A stretch of DNA of 64,000 bases from Smittia aterrima (taxonomy: Eukaryota > Arthropoda > Insecta > Diptera > Chironomidae), in assembly GCA_033063855.1 (NCBI GenBank), contig CP093831.1:17608001-17672000 (forward strand), read 5' to 3'. The first letter of the stretch is position 1. Every line of letters starts with the position of its first letter. The notes beneath the pieces are model-generated. The model worked only from the letters and a program-made list of their open reading frames with translations, made no database searches and had not been told where the DNA came from. Positions 1 to 12,538 of the stretch are shown here, piece after piece. The position numbers were made by a program, and so were the translations under genes.

Positions 1-173
1 GCTTATGAAATACGGTAGTGATCAGATTAATATATCTTATCGTTTAACTAATTGAGCCAACCATAAAAATTTCTTCTGTAATCTCAGTTTGATAAACTCT
101 TGTACAATCAATTTCAGCTACGACTCAACAGTTTTGTTTTAGAGTTCGCTGAGTTAGAAGTGAATTTATTGAA

Positions 174-3100
174 ATGAGAGTTGAAATTAAAATTTTCTTA
201 TTAATATTTTGCTGCTTGTTGATTTCAAGCAAAGCACAACAAATCGACGAAGAGTTTAAGCTTCCAAACACAACAAAGCCTGAGTCTTATCTCGTTATTC
301 TAAATACAAATATCCCAACAGACACAAATAAGTTTACAGGACTTGTTTTGATTAAGATAAAAGTGTTAAAAACCACTCGAGATATATTCCTGCACAGCCG
401 GAGTCACACAATTAAAACTTTGACGTTAAATTCAATTGAGACGCCGTTCGAAAGAGAAACCGACGATGTTATCAAAATTACATCAGGGAATAATCTTTTG
501 GAAGGCTTATCTTATGATTTAGTCATTGATTTTCAAGGAGAATACCAACTCTCGTCTGAAGGCTTTTTCATCTCGACTTTCGTTGAGAATGTTGACGGAC
601 CCGACCTTTACAAGTAATTTACATTTCATAAGACTTTTACATAAAGTTCTAAACGAGTTAAGTTTTCACTAGGAGACAAGCTGTGACTCATTTCCAACCC
701 TTTTCTGCTCGCTATGCTTTTCCATGTTACGACACAGCTCAGGTGAAATGAGATTAATTAAAAGAGTGAGAAGTTTAAAATTTAATGAATTTTTTTAGGA
801 AGAACACAGATCAAAATTTTTGGTTCAGCTCGAACACAATCTAGGCTATTCTGCGGTATCAAACATGGAATTATTTGATAGAAGTCGCTTCGGAAACCTG
901 TTAACTTCATATTTTGGTGAAACGCCGCGACTCTCGCCGAGTTCTTTGGCTTTCTTTGTCTCAGGATTTTCAGAGATCGCCAGTGATATCAACAGCAACA
1001 TTAAGCATCTAGTGGCTGTCAGAGAAAGCGAAGTGGATAACACAGAAAAGCTCTCTGAGATATCAACGATTGTTGTTGAATCTGTTGAATCTTTCTTAGG
1101 TGTCTCACTTTCTCATAAAGTTCTTCATTCAATTTTACTTCCCGGTTACGAACGAGAGCTTGGATCATTCTACAAGCTTAATTTCTATCGGTTAGTGTTT
1201 CAAAAATTAAATCTTCATTTCTTGGAATATGATGCAAGCTTCCTCTTCTCAACGTTGAATTAAACTTTCTCCTATTACAGCGAGGATCTGATTCTCTTTA
1301 ATCCTCTCGTTTCACCGCTTTTCAAAGAGCTCACTCTCTTCAAGCTGATTACGAACGGCATAGTTTCGCAATTTATCGGGAACATTGTCACGTTCGAGTC
1401 GTGGAGTGACGCTTGGATTTTCAAAGGAATAACAAACTTCCTGGCATACGAGATCAACAGCAACGACGAGCTGTTCATTAGTGAAGTGCTTCATCCGACG
1501 CTCCAGCTGCAATCCTTCGCATCGGAATTTCCATTTTCCGCTGACGATGCTCTCAGCGATGAAGTGACTAAAAAAGGTGAAAAACTGTGAAGATTCTCTA
1601 AAGCACAAAGTTTCAATGTCACTCTCGATGTGAAATATTTCCGTTCCCACTTTTCTCTTTTTCAGCTGCTTGCACTTTTCGAATGATTTATCATGCAATA
1701 TCGAGAGAAAAATTCACACAAACACTGCAGCGTTTAATACAAGAGAAGTACGAGGATTCCTCGTCGAGGAAGCATTCAATTATACTTCCGCTCTAAGCTC
1801 ATGATTTATGGTTTTGTGATTTTCAGATCCTTCGAATCCATCACGCCCGATACGTTCTACACGTTTCTCGAGGAATCCACCAAGGGCACAATTGATTTGC
1901 GAGCAGTGATTGAGGGATTTATTAGTCAGCAACATTTCTCAGTTGTTTTTGCTCGTAATGTCAGCAATCAACTGAGAGTCATTAGAAAACCAATCGCAAT
2001 GCCTTACAACTTTCTCACATCTTCGATGGACAATGTGGCCAGCGACGTTATGTGGTTAGCAAACGATGTCTACGAAGACGTTATTTATCCATCGTTAGAT
2101 TCCGACGATTGGTTTCTCCTTAACGTCGATCAATTTGCTTTTTATCGTGTTAATTACGATGACGATAACTGGAGAGCGATAATTACTGCATTACAAAAGA
2201 ACCCTCAAGTGTTCAGTACGAAAACGAAGGCGCAGTTGATTGACGACGCATTAAATCTTGCGAAGGATGGATATCTCTCATACGATATAGCATTCGATTT
2301 ACTTGAGGAACTCAAAGAGGAAACATCGTCTTTGCCTTGGAACGCAGCGTTCAAAAATCTTCTCTCGTTGAATCATTTCGTAGTCGAGTCGGAAGTTCAT
2401 CTCGAGTTCCAAGTAAATCATTGATTGAATTCATTAAACTGATTGCTAAGAGTTATTTTTAGAATTACGTGCTGGAACTGAGCTCCGAGTACATGCAGTA
2501 CATTGAATTTTATGATGACTTGCCTGATGAGAAAGCAACTGATAAACTGTCGAGGCTTCAAATGATCGATTTCGTTTGTCGTATGAAGTCCGAAGTGTGT
2601 TTAGATCAAATGAGAAGCAAACTAACTTGGTATGTCGACGATAAAGAGAAATTGCCCGTCAATTTAGAATCGTCTGTGTTGTGCTTCGGATTAATGGCGT
2701 CATCATTGGCTAGCGAAGGACATCGGCTCTTTGAAACTTTATGGAACGAGATGCAAGCTTCCGTCAACTTAGAATATCGAGTGAGAGTCATCGATTCTCT
2801 TGGATGTTATGGTGACGTAAAAGTTCTCTTTGATCTCCTTGAAACTTTATTGGGGTCGAGGAGTGAAGTTCGTTACCTGCCCGGAGAAAAACTCAAAGTT
2901 ATTCAATCTGTTTATTCCAACTCCGTCGAAGGTGTCGAAGCAACGATGGACTTCATGATTGAGTTCGAAGACTACGCCGTTAGTGAGCAGACTGGAGTGA
3001 GCAATTTGATTGAAATTCTAGTGAAAAATCTATCAAAGAGAATTTACAATGAACGGCTTCTCGCAAAAGTAATTGAATTACATTTTAATTCTAAAATTGA

Positions 3101-3613
3101 AAACTAGTGACACACTCGTTGATTGAGAAAAGCTTTTGAATTATTCATTATAATTTCCTTCTATTTTAATGATGAAAGCGTCGTCACAGATATTAAACAC
3201 CTGTGAGCGAATTCAAAAGGCTTTTGTCATGACATTGAGAAGGTTTCCAGTTTCCAATTTGCAGATTGAAACTCAGTCGGTTTGCAATAATAACAAAACA
3301 ATTTTTATAGTTCAATGAAATGCTGGTTGCTCTTGACGTCTCCTCAGAGCTTTCTTCTCCTGCTCTTCAGGTGATTCAAAACAACATCGCGTGGCAAACG
3401 AGCGAAGAGGCTGTTGCTATCAACAGAAGGTTTAATCCAAACAACGAATCGACGACACTTTCAGAGCAAACTTCGGTTTCAACAGAAGAAACTACGACGA
3501 TCGAGAATGAAACAGAAAGCTCAACTACTGATACAACAACGTTAACCGCCGCCAACATTGTTCTCTCAACAGCTTTGGGACTTTCCTGTTTAATCATTCG
3601 ACTTATGCTCTAA
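174..3613 (+). CDS. M1 aminopeptidase N-like protein, catalytic residues lost, GPI-type tail
   Basis: Eight exons read as one 924-residue protein: 174-613, 673-742, 799-1190, 1281-1576, 1666-1747, 1827-2412, 2463-3068 and 3311-3613; all phases agree. Residues 1-22 are a signal peptide. The M1 fold is recognisable: exon 2 encodes SARYAFPCYD (family: ARRAFPCFD), exon 3 ends and exon 4 begins at FYRED (family: TYRE), exon 4 has QFIGNIVT (family: QWFGNLVT), and exons 6-8 match the C-terminal helical domain. The active site is gone. Where the family has GAMEN this protein has ELGSF; the HELAH stretch reads NGIVS; the third zinc ligand Glu in NEGF is Lys (FKGI). The C-terminus is a Thr/Ser/Glu-rich stalk followed by a hydrophobic end (LSTALGLSCLIIRLML), typical of GPI-anchored midgut aminopeptidases. 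The length is normal for the family. The likely role is a membrane-anchored pseudoenzyme, perhaps a binding protein; this is inferred. An AATAAA lies near 3692. A GATA-like CTTATCG at about 36-42 would fit gut expression, but that is weak evidence. Confidence 0.87.
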
Positions 3614-5450
3614 CTTTTAGACTTACAAAGGATAATTTTCTTCGTATTTCAATAATGTTATGTCTCATATTCGATTGGACACAAGTGTCGTAATAAATTC
3701 ATGGCGTTTAAATGTCAAAATCTTTTATGGCTTGTTTCTCTCACTCGTCGGAAGTGTTAAGGTTATTGAACATCGCCACCCCATCTCTCTCTTTCGAACG
3801 CTTGAAGCAGGAAATTCACACAAAAGGCAAATATTTTGTTTGTCGAAATTCTGCTGAAGCCCTTTTTGCCACAATCCCCAATGTTTCTTGGTGATAACTT
3901 ATAAGTGATTTATGATCCGGAGATTGACATTGTTGGAAAGTAATCAGCTTAGTCGCATGAACGCGTTGAAATTTAAATTGAATGGATTGCGTGATGTCAT
4001 CGAAGGCTTTCGTAGAAATAATAAATGTGAGATCAGAATTATATTAAAGGACATGAAGCCGCAAAGTTCATTGACATTTCTTGTAGACGACAAGGAAAAC
4101 ACATCAAAGTGGAAAATTAAAAAGGAGACCTACTCGTACATCATCGTGGGGTTTACTTGGTATTCAGGAAATAACGGGAAACGTGCTTTTTCTCTTAAAA
4201 TGTGAACTTTTTTTCTTATCAAGAGTAACGAGGGTTGAACATAAATTGGAAAAATTGAAATTTATTTTGATTACTTTTGTCGTCAAGCTGAGAATTTTAA
4301 TTTAACAAAATTAATGCGATGACGTTATTCTCAAATTGTCCCTTAAAATGGTAAAATAATTGTTTTCCCAAATAATAACAAGAAGAATAAAAAACAAATA
4401 TTGACTCATCAATCTCATTGTTTGTGGTAGGACTTATTCGTTCATTTCCCTCAACGGTTTTAATTAATGTTTCTTTCTTTATCAATCTGAACAATGCAAA
4501 AATTTCCTCTCAGACGAGTTTCTTGAACTTTCATGACTGATTGCTGGAGATTTGCTCGAACAACAGTTTCCACTCAACAACTCGCTCGCTGTTTTGTATT
4601 TCATTTCTCCCCATCAGAGATTTAGGAAAGAAGAAAACGAATTGCCGAAAAATTTGGAAAAGAATGCGAATTCCTTTAGCGCTGGATGAAATCATCGAGA
4701 ATGTAACTCGATCTTGATGATATAGCACACCCACGTTCACCAAACATTCCGCATCCTCAGCAATGATTGCTTACGCTCCAAATACTTTGAATTGAAATAG
4801 CCAAACTGCATGTAACACAAATTTAATTTGTTGTGATGTTCGAGGAACGGGAAATGAAAATATGTTTGAACAATGACGTTTGCTTTGGTTTACTACAAGC
4901 GGCAGAGAAAGAAAAAAAGATCTGACACATATCAAGTTATTTATTATCTTAGTTTATTATCCATTTATTTTGATTTATTTCCCCTGCTCGACTGGCGGGA
5001 GCGTTCAGACAGTTTTGTTTGAAAACACGTCTCGGCAAATAGATGCCTTGATTCACGTAATTTGCAATTGCTTCCCTCGCATGTATGACAAGAGTTTGGA
5101 TGAAAAATGATTTCCCCGAAGAGAAAAGTATTCAAAAAGCAACAGAGACGGAAGTTTAGGTAGTCGAACAAGTATTAATCACCTCAATGCCGAAGTTTGT
5201 TCCGGGATTTTTCTTTTTATTCCAGATAACCGTCTGAACTAGATTCGAGAGATTCTCTCGGGAGTAGAAAAAGTCCTAAAAATATTTCAATTCATATTTT
5301 TGTCGCGAGACTTTTCCGCCCAATTACTTTCATGTTTATTTTATCAATAAAACATTATTTCTTGATCTTTATCGAAAGCTCATTTGAGTTTTCTCGCGAC
5401 GTTTCCTTCAGGATCTGACGGAATTTTCCGTTTTCAGTTTACCGAGAACC
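3614..5450. other. Intergenic, no gene seen
   Basis: AT-rich spacer between the aminopeptidase-like gene and the first ionotropic receptor. It holds the probable 3' UTR of the former (AATAAA near 3692). The short open frames here have no recognisable domain and no splice-compatible neighbours. Confidence 0.6.
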
Positions 5451-7784
5451 ATGAACGCGCTGATTTGTGTGCTTTTCTTTTCGAGCGTAATTCAATTTCC
5501 GTCTACAAGCTTTGTTCACTGCGAGCATCCGAAGCTGAAAGAGATTCTTACTGACGTTGTTGACAACCGTGATGGAATCGGTAAAATTTTTCGAAAAGTT
5601 TCAACTCTAAATATTTTGCTGAAAAATTACGAGCAATCGGAGGGAGTTTTGCAGTCGCTATTAAATGCTTTCAAGTTCGGGGAGAAATCTTTTGTGATTT
5701 TCAACTTTGAGGATGAAGAAAGTTACGAGGAATGGACTGAACATTGTCAGGAGTTCAAGAAAGATAGCGAGCTGAGAACACTTTACTACCAAAGATTTTA
5801 TCAGAAGTTTTACGAGCCACCAAAGCTTATTCCAACTTTTCCTGATGATTCGGAGTATCAACTAAAAGGCTTGGAAGATGATCCACAAGCTTCTGTTTCA
5901 GCCCACCACGTCGCGAAAAGTCGAAGTTTACCTGAAAGCTTTTCAAGCTCTCTTGACAGTTGGTTTTCATATCGAAAAGGAGGATTCGTTCTATTTTGTC
6001 TCTTTAAAGAGCTTTCTCTTTACCTTGGCTGTCTTCTGAGTCGAAGCGGGACTTTTCTCTTTATCATCGATACCAAGAAGACGAAACCAACTTTGCGAGA
6101 AGTTGGCGAATTGTTGAACGCATCATGGAATTCCTCGACAAACTCAAAACTATTTGTATTAATCTTTAATGAGGTTTACGCTCTCAATCCATTCGAGATT
6201 GATGAAACAACAAAAGCCTTTGGAGTTCTTAAGAAATTGTCAAAAGATGAAGAAGTCGAACTGAGCTACAGGAATCTCAATCGTTATCCAATGCGAATCG
6301 ACATGTTCTACTCAGCATTTTCCAAAAGTGTTGACAATTTCACAGGAACGCTGAGTTCATTTGGAGGACCCGATGCTGAAGTAGCCAAATTCATTGGAGA
6401 ACAAATGAACGTTTCAAGTAATTAGAGCAGCAAAATTAATTAAATAAACCCCCCTCGCTCAAAACGTTTAATTTTTTATTACAAGTGTCTGTCATTAAAA
6501 ATGAAGGAAAATTTGGGGAGAAATTATCGAACGGAACGTTGACTGGTTCATTGGGAAATCTCCAACACAGGAAGGCGGACATAGCAATGACAGCATTCTT
6601 TATGAAGGTCGTTAAAAGTTTTATTTAATTCCATGAGTTTTATTTCACCAAGGACTGTGATCCGTTTGATGATTTAGCTTTAGAGTTCCACAGCAAACAC
6701 CAAATTTTAAACATTTCTCTCTTTAATCTATTAATAGGATTACGAGACACGGGCCTGCGAGTTCGCTTTTCCTATTTACATGGATGAATTGTGCGTGGTG
6801 GTTAAAAAGGCCGAAAGGATACCATCGCTTCTCCTGCCGCTCGTCATATTTGACAATTATTTATGGCTCAATTTGTTTTGCTCGGGAATATTGATTGGCA
6901 TCATTTGGTCAACGCTTCGCTTTATAAACAACAGCATTAAGCGACCTTCAGACACGGTCGAGAGCATTGAGTTCTTGATCCAAAGCTACAACCTCAGTCC
7001 ATTTCTAGCAAAACAATCTCAATTGCGTCAATACACTCAAATCTTTATCGACACTTTTATGTTGTATCTCAGTATCCCCATGCGTCGATTCACGAGAGTT
7101 CAAAGCGAGAGAATCTTCATCTCAGCGATTTGCTTCACCAGCATAAACTTCATTGCTCTTTATCAGTCAGGACTTTCAACGGTCTTCGTCAAACCGATGT
7201 ACTTCAAAGACATTAACTCACTGGAACAGCTTGACGCATCTAAATACATTATCAAAGTAAAGTATGCGGGTTACTTGACCGATGTGTTCCCAGAAGAATC
7301 AAATGGAACGATCAAGAGTCTACATAATAAAATGAAACTCTTCCTCACCGATAAATATGCGCTGAGTCTCGTCATGGACTACGACAACGTTGCGACAATC
7401 ACTCGAAAGTCAACAGTTCAGTTAGACAATGCAAACTTTTTCATCAATCGGCAGCTACATATAATCGACAAGGAATGTCCGAGAAATTATTTCCTTGCTT
7501 ACATGCTGCCAGTCAACTCAGGATATCTTGAAAGAGTCAATGAAATTCTAATGGACATTCAACGTTACGGCTTTATTTTGAAATGGATTGACGACATCAA
7601 CTTTAGTATGACATTAACAAACCTGAGGAACTTCAGATTTGATTCGTCAAAGGCGAAAACTCTTACTCTTGAAGATTTAAAGCTTCCTTTTCTTGTCCTT
7701 GTTAGTGGCAACGGCCTCGGCGTCGTGATAATCGTGCTTGAACTCTTGATTAATATTCGTGGAAAGCGGAAGAAGATTATGTGA
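5451..7784 (+). CDS. Divergent ionotropic receptor (Ir), copy A
   Basis: Three exons (5451-6417, 6486-6607, 6738-7784) give a 711-residue protein with phases 1 and 0 at the junctions. A signal peptide covers about residues 1-24. The N-terminal half is the poorly conserved extracellular region. NRYPMRIDMFYSAF followed by SSFGGPDAEVAKFI is the start of the S1 ligand-binding lobe, and exon 2 carries the family pattern GTLTGSLGNL...ADIAM. Exon 3 holds M1 (around LFCSGILIGIIW), the pore/M2 region, M3 (ISAICFTSINFIALYQSGL, ending in the YQS typical of Irs), the S2 lobe and a final helix (GVVIIVLELLINI). Family knowledge: insect Irs are chemosensory ion channels derived from ionotropic glutamate receptors; divergent members are mostly gustatory. 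I cannot assign a ligand or ortholog. Its 3' end faces the 3' end of copy B, 180 bases away. The ATG follows a pyrimidine-rich TTTCAGTTT that could be an initiator. Confidence 0.87.
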
Positions 7785-7964
7785 TGTGCTGTTAATGAGA
7801 AATGTTGAATTAAGTGTGCTTGTCTACAACGATTTATCTTGCAACTCACGGGTGTCTTAGCACGAAAATTGAAACATACAAATAATCTCTCTTAGTGTTA
7901 AGTGAACAGAACTTTGTCATAATTATGATGGATGATGATAAAGACTCAAATTGTTTTCCCACGC

Positions 7965-9806
7965 TCAAACATTTCGTCTTGTTTTGTAAATCATTAATTC
8001 TAGAATGAAGACTAATGTTGAGAAGAGAAGGCAAACAGCGCAAACTTCAAAGCATCCAAACACTTGAACGAAATTTAACTTTTCTGGGCCTTTCTTGGGC
8101 TGATGAATGACGAGGTAGTCTCGGTAACTTCCATACTTCGAAATCCAAAAATTGATCAGCCCATTTGACTTCAACATCGACAGCTTTTTGTCGAAGGGTT
8201 GTTTCAGATAAGAGTTCTTTTGGAAAAACGCGACCACTTGAAGCATAAGAATATGCTCCTTGCAAACGTTGAAGGAAAATTTATTGAGATTGAGTTTGTT
8301 GAGATAAACAATTTCGTCGAAAGAAGTGATGATCGCGATTTTATTGTCCGAGTCCAAGGTCTTCATTCTTAGCTTTTCGATCTCCGTTGCGCTTTCTGAT
8401 GTCGTTCTGTGGAATAAAAGGATTTTGATTCGTCATTTGAAAAGAAATCGAAGTCAAGATTACATTTTATTAAAACTCAGATGACTCCAAATATTTTCAT
8501 AGCAAACGTACGAGTAAATCTGATATTTCTCTTCAACCATTTCATTGATGGACGAAACGCCATACTTTTTCGTTGACTGGATGAACTTAAATAACCCGCT
8601 TTGATAAAGAGTTCGCATGACGAGGCAATAGAGGAGGAACATCATGAGAAGATATCGAGGGAACTGTTGTCTTGGTAATGAATGCGACGACCCACCAAAC
8701 ACAGCCGCGATCAAATCCATGAGCGGAGCTTTCACTTCGCGTCCAATGACAATGTCTCGCCAACGTTTAGCTCGATTCTCGACAAGTAGAATGACGAAAA
8801 CAGCTGCAAACATTACGATTAGAACCATAATCCAAACTAATGGACTGAATGGAATCAAGAGCTTTTCGATCGATGTAAATTGTCGCCCTGTTGGTATGAC
8901 AAAGCCCAGCGGAACCATGAAATAGTCTTCGCTCGACGAGACATTAAATAATTTCCAGTATGTCAAAATGCCCCAACCAATCGTCACATCCGTTAAGTTG
9001 TCCATGAGCATTTTGAATGAACCAGTTGAAGTTCCGTTTTCAAAAAGCTCACCCCATCCACCATTGTGACTTACAAAACGAAAATCAACTTGAAAGTTAA
9101 GGATTTCGGACAAGCTATTGATGAGCTCAATGTCGCTGCCTTTGAACTGAATCGAACCGTTCTCGAGTTTCGATGTGATGACAGCGTTGGCGTACTCATA
9201 AGTTCCGACTCTTAATGGACAGTTGTAGAGATTTTCAAGCTTTCGAGGAAAAAATTCCTTTCCAGTCCATTTTAAGCTTTTCAGATCGAAGACATTGATG
9301 ACCTTTGCGAAGGTATCGAAACAACTCTCATTAGTGAACGGCAAAAAAGTCAGAAGGGTCGCTGACGTCTCTTCATAAACAAGTAGATTAACGTTGTATA
9401 TAAACTTTTCCCAAAAGATTTTAAAAATCGCGTTCGCATGACTTTCCATCGCTTTGTCGCCAACTATCAGAAATAATCCATCAAAGTTGAACAAGTCATC
9501 AGTCAAAACAGCGTTCAATGACAGAAACGAATTAAAATTGTTGACGAATATTATCGCGTCTCTTCGCTTCTCTGGAAATTTCTTCAGCTGATCAAAACTT
9601 TCAATCTGCACTTTGACATTGACTAATGAACTTAGAACTTGATTAACAAAATTTGCATCCGTCGCTTCATCGTACAAGAAATATAAAGAGCTTCGTGTGA
9701 ACTCACTCGCGATAATTTCTCTAACTGACGTTTTTATTAAATCGCTTTTCGCGAAGCTTCCTGTAAGCAAAAGCTTCAGTGTAAACACAGCGAGGAATGT
9801 CTTCAT
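7965..9806 (-). CDS. Divergent ionotropic receptor (Ir), copy B
   Basis: Two exons on the minus strand, 9806-8464 and 8406-7965 (phase 2), encode 594 residues. The intron is 57 bases with a GTAATC donor and a CACAG acceptor. There is a signal peptide at the N-terminus, then an extracellular region with FPRKLENLYNCPLRVGTYEY, the conserved start of the S1 lobe in many divergent Irs. M1 lies near PLVWIMVLIVMFAAVFVILL, the pore segment near DLIAAVFGGSSHSLP, and M3 near LLMMFLLYCLVMRTLYQSGL. Exon 2 supplies the S2 lobe and the last membrane helix (CAVCLLFSTLVFILEL). It shares the NLY/F-C-L and LP...R...LVMRTLYQ patterns with copy C, its downstream-strand neighbour, so B and C are probably tandem relatives. 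Copy A is more distant. Role: predicted ligand-gated cation channel subunit in chemosensory neurons (from family knowledge). Confidence 0.88.
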
Positions 9807-9864
9807 GTCTCAACAGACAACTCAATGAATCGCGATAATCTAAAGACTTAATTCATTTCCGTAG

Positions 9865-9872
9865 CTTTTATA
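9865..9872 (-). promoter_or_regulatory. Candidate TATA box for Ir copy B
   Basis: TATAAAAG on the minus strand, about 60 bases before the ATG at 9806. The spacing leaves room for a short 5' UTR. It is judged from the motif alone. Confidence 0.45.
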
Positions 9873-10487
9873 AACAAAACCTAAGAGAGAGAACATCATT
9901 TGCTTAATTGAATTTTAATTGAATGTTAATTTTTATTAGGATATTGAATTAAGTGTAATTAGTTAGCTGTTAATTAAGATGCGATGAAAGTGATCCTGGA
10001 AGCTTTTTGTAATTGAGCGCGCGTCAACATTAACCAAGCTTTTAACCGCACCTCAAACGGTGATTTCTCCTTCAAGCGTTTTTGGGTTTTCTGTTTTCCA
10101 CAAACTTTCATAAACGCCTGACCTTCATATCGATTACATTAATTTATTATTCATCAATAAATTACAGAGAGACAACAGAAAACAAATAAATTTAATGAGA
10201 TTTGAATTGGTATCCGAGAGAGAAACTTTGTTTTTTTTTATGGATCCACAATACTCAACTAATGTTAAATAGAAAACAATTATTATTTGAGAGTGTGTGG
10301 GCATATCACACGAGACATCAATCTAAATTATTTTTTTAATATTTTGAGTGCGAAAATAATTTTATTCCTTCATCGGAAATAGGTGTCAATCCAAACTTAT
10401 CTAACCTTAATCTGGTTTAATAGCTTATTTCGTGACTATCTTTATCTGCTTTCGCTATTAAAATTCGCAGATTTGCTTAAGTTTGAT
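9873..10487. other. Spacer between Ir copies B and C
   Basis: AT-rich sequence upstream of copy B and downstream of copy C on the same strand. I see no gene or repeat. Confidence 0.55.
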
Positions 10488-12458
10488 TTATTCGAAAAAC
10501 CAGAAAAACTTTCTTAAACGTTTCAATTTTATGGATAACAATTCGAGCAGTAGAATTGCGGAGGCGAAACTAATCCCAAAGCACAATACTTGATAGGCAC
10601 TCGCCAGATGATTAAGTGAAAGCTTCATTGGTTCTCGTAAGGGTTGCCGTTGTTTAATGTTTTCCGTGTGTTTAGACAACCAATACACAAATAATCCATT
10701 TTCTATTAGATTGCGCACTTTCTTGTCGAAACTTTGAACGAGAAACGAGTCTTTGGGATAAACGATTCCGTATTGTCGTAGCAGTAATGTCTCCGGGCAA
10801 ATGCTAAGCGAGTAGTTGTAAAGTAAATGCTTGTTTGAGTAACGAACCGTATCGAGGCCGGCAAGGAATGCTGCATTAACTGACGGATGGCTTAACCTCT
10901 TTACATAGTCGAGAGAGTCGTTTCGAGAAACAATAATTCTTCGGTCGTAAACTTCCGGTAAATATTTGACGTTTTCATGCGTGGGCGAAATCATGTAGTA
11001 CACGAAGCCTCGTCGTAAAGATTCCTCGATCGATTGAACAGGAAGGGTGCGGGGTGTTGACTGAAGATCTTTATAGAGAACTGCTTGATAAAGACTTCTC
11101 ATGACGAGCCACAGAATGACAAACATCATCAACATCCATCGAGAAAAGTTTCGTCCTGGCGTCTTGTAAACGGGAAGTCCAACAACAACGTTCATGACAT
11201 TCAAGTACGGCGTTCGATTTTGTTTTCCAAAAACAAAATCTTGCACTCTCCTTGACTGATATTTCAGGATCGTCGTGAAGATTAGAACGATTGACATCAT
11301 TCCACTGACAACAAACCAAACAGAGACATCAAAGGGACTCAATAGTTTAAGAATTGAATTGAATTCTCGTCCTGGTGGAACAATCATGACCAATGGAGCT
11401 TGAGCGTAGGTGATTGACATTGAGAGAAACTTTAACCTTGTCGCCGTTTTCGAAAACATCCCCAATGACAAATCGACTGATCTGTTGAGAATCTGCAATG
11501 AGACGAACCACAATTAATCATTTTATTCAATAGAAAATCCCATGTTATCGCTACGAACTACAGCAATCGCTCCTGTTGCACTCTGATTAGCATAAAGTTC
11601 TCCCCATCGTATGTCCTCCGATACAACTATGTAATTTATTGAGAAATTGAATTCAGACGCGAGAGTCTTCAGCAGATTTCCATCAGAGCCATCAACATCA
11701 ATTGTCCCATTTTCATCATTCAACAGAATCATGAAAGGCGGTGCATTGAACACAGCAACGCTCAGCGTGCATTGAAATAAATTTTCATTCTTTCGCGGGA
11801 AATGCTCGCGCTCCATGACAAAATTACTGTTTCTATAAATATTCCACACGACTGGACGAACTTGACCGCAGAAATCCTTGGTGAACGGGAAAAATGTGTA
11901 CAAGTGTAAATCCAAGTTCACACTTCCTCCTTCGCTTTCTACTTTGCCGTTGTGTGCGGTCGTCAGAACGTGAACATTCAAAATAAACTTTCTCCACATG
12001 ATGTCCAACATTAGTTTTATGCTGTTTTCCGTGACGACTTTGTTTGGTACGACAACGAGAAGTTTCCGATGCGATTCAAACTTAAACGACAATAAAAACT
12101 TCTCAATTTCCCGGATTGTCATTTCGTTGTCTAAAATAAGCAGAGCGTCGTGCTGTATCCGCTTCATGGACGACGCTTCTTCATAATCTTGAGAATGAAG
12201 CTTCACCAGGCCATCGACGCCCCTCACAATCTCCTCCGTAAATGGGTCAATTCTCCTCGCATCAGCGCCGTGTGATGTAAGTTTAATTATGTTCGTAACA
12301 GATGCTTCGTCGCCATCTAATGACCTGATAATATCGAGCACAGCTTGAGATAAAGTTTGATGCTGAAACACAAACTCGCCGACGTCGGCACTTGATAGTG
12401 AAGCTGATTGAATCAAGACTAACAGTGCAAGAAAACTTTTAGAAATTTTTAATTTCAT
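10488..12458 (-). CDS. Divergent ionotropic receptor (Ir), copy C
   Basis: Two minus-strand exons, 12458-11562 and 11492-10488, encode about 633 residues. An alternative donor three bases further (11559) would add one Val. Without splicing the first reading frame stops at 11523. The protein has a signal peptide, then FPRKNENLFQCTLSVAVFN, which corresponds to the S1 start of copy B. The junction restores TGAIA-ILNRSVDLSLG, matching the TGSLG...ADIAM region of copy A. M1 lies near DVSVWFVVSGMMSIVLIF, the pore near MNVVVGLPVYKTP, and M3 near MLMMFVILWLVMRSLYQAVL. The S2 lobe and last helix (LCFGISFASAILLLELL) follow. The start is the first Met and precedes a hydrophobic signal segment (FLALLVLIQSASLSSA). 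It is predicted to be a chemosensory channel subunit, and with copy B it forms a same-strand pair. Confidence 0.87.
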
Positions 12459-12530
12459 CCTAATCTCTTAAGCTTTGATGGAAAGCACTCGCTAATGAAA
12501 CAGACAATTTTTTTATAGCTGCGGTTTGCT

Positions 12531-12538
12531 CTTATATA
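12531..12538 (-). promoter_or_regulatory. Candidate TATA box for Ir copy C
   Basis: TATATAAG on the minus strand, 73 bases before the ATG at 12458, a spacing similar to that of copy B. Confidence 0.45.

Noticed and set aside
3912..4205. Open frame of 97 codons downstream of the aminopeptidase-like gene
   Set aside because: No family resemblance, no signal peptide, flanked by AT-rich spacer.
8644..8925. Plus-strand open frame of 93 codons
   Set aside because: Shadow of the minus-strand Ir copy B coding sequence.
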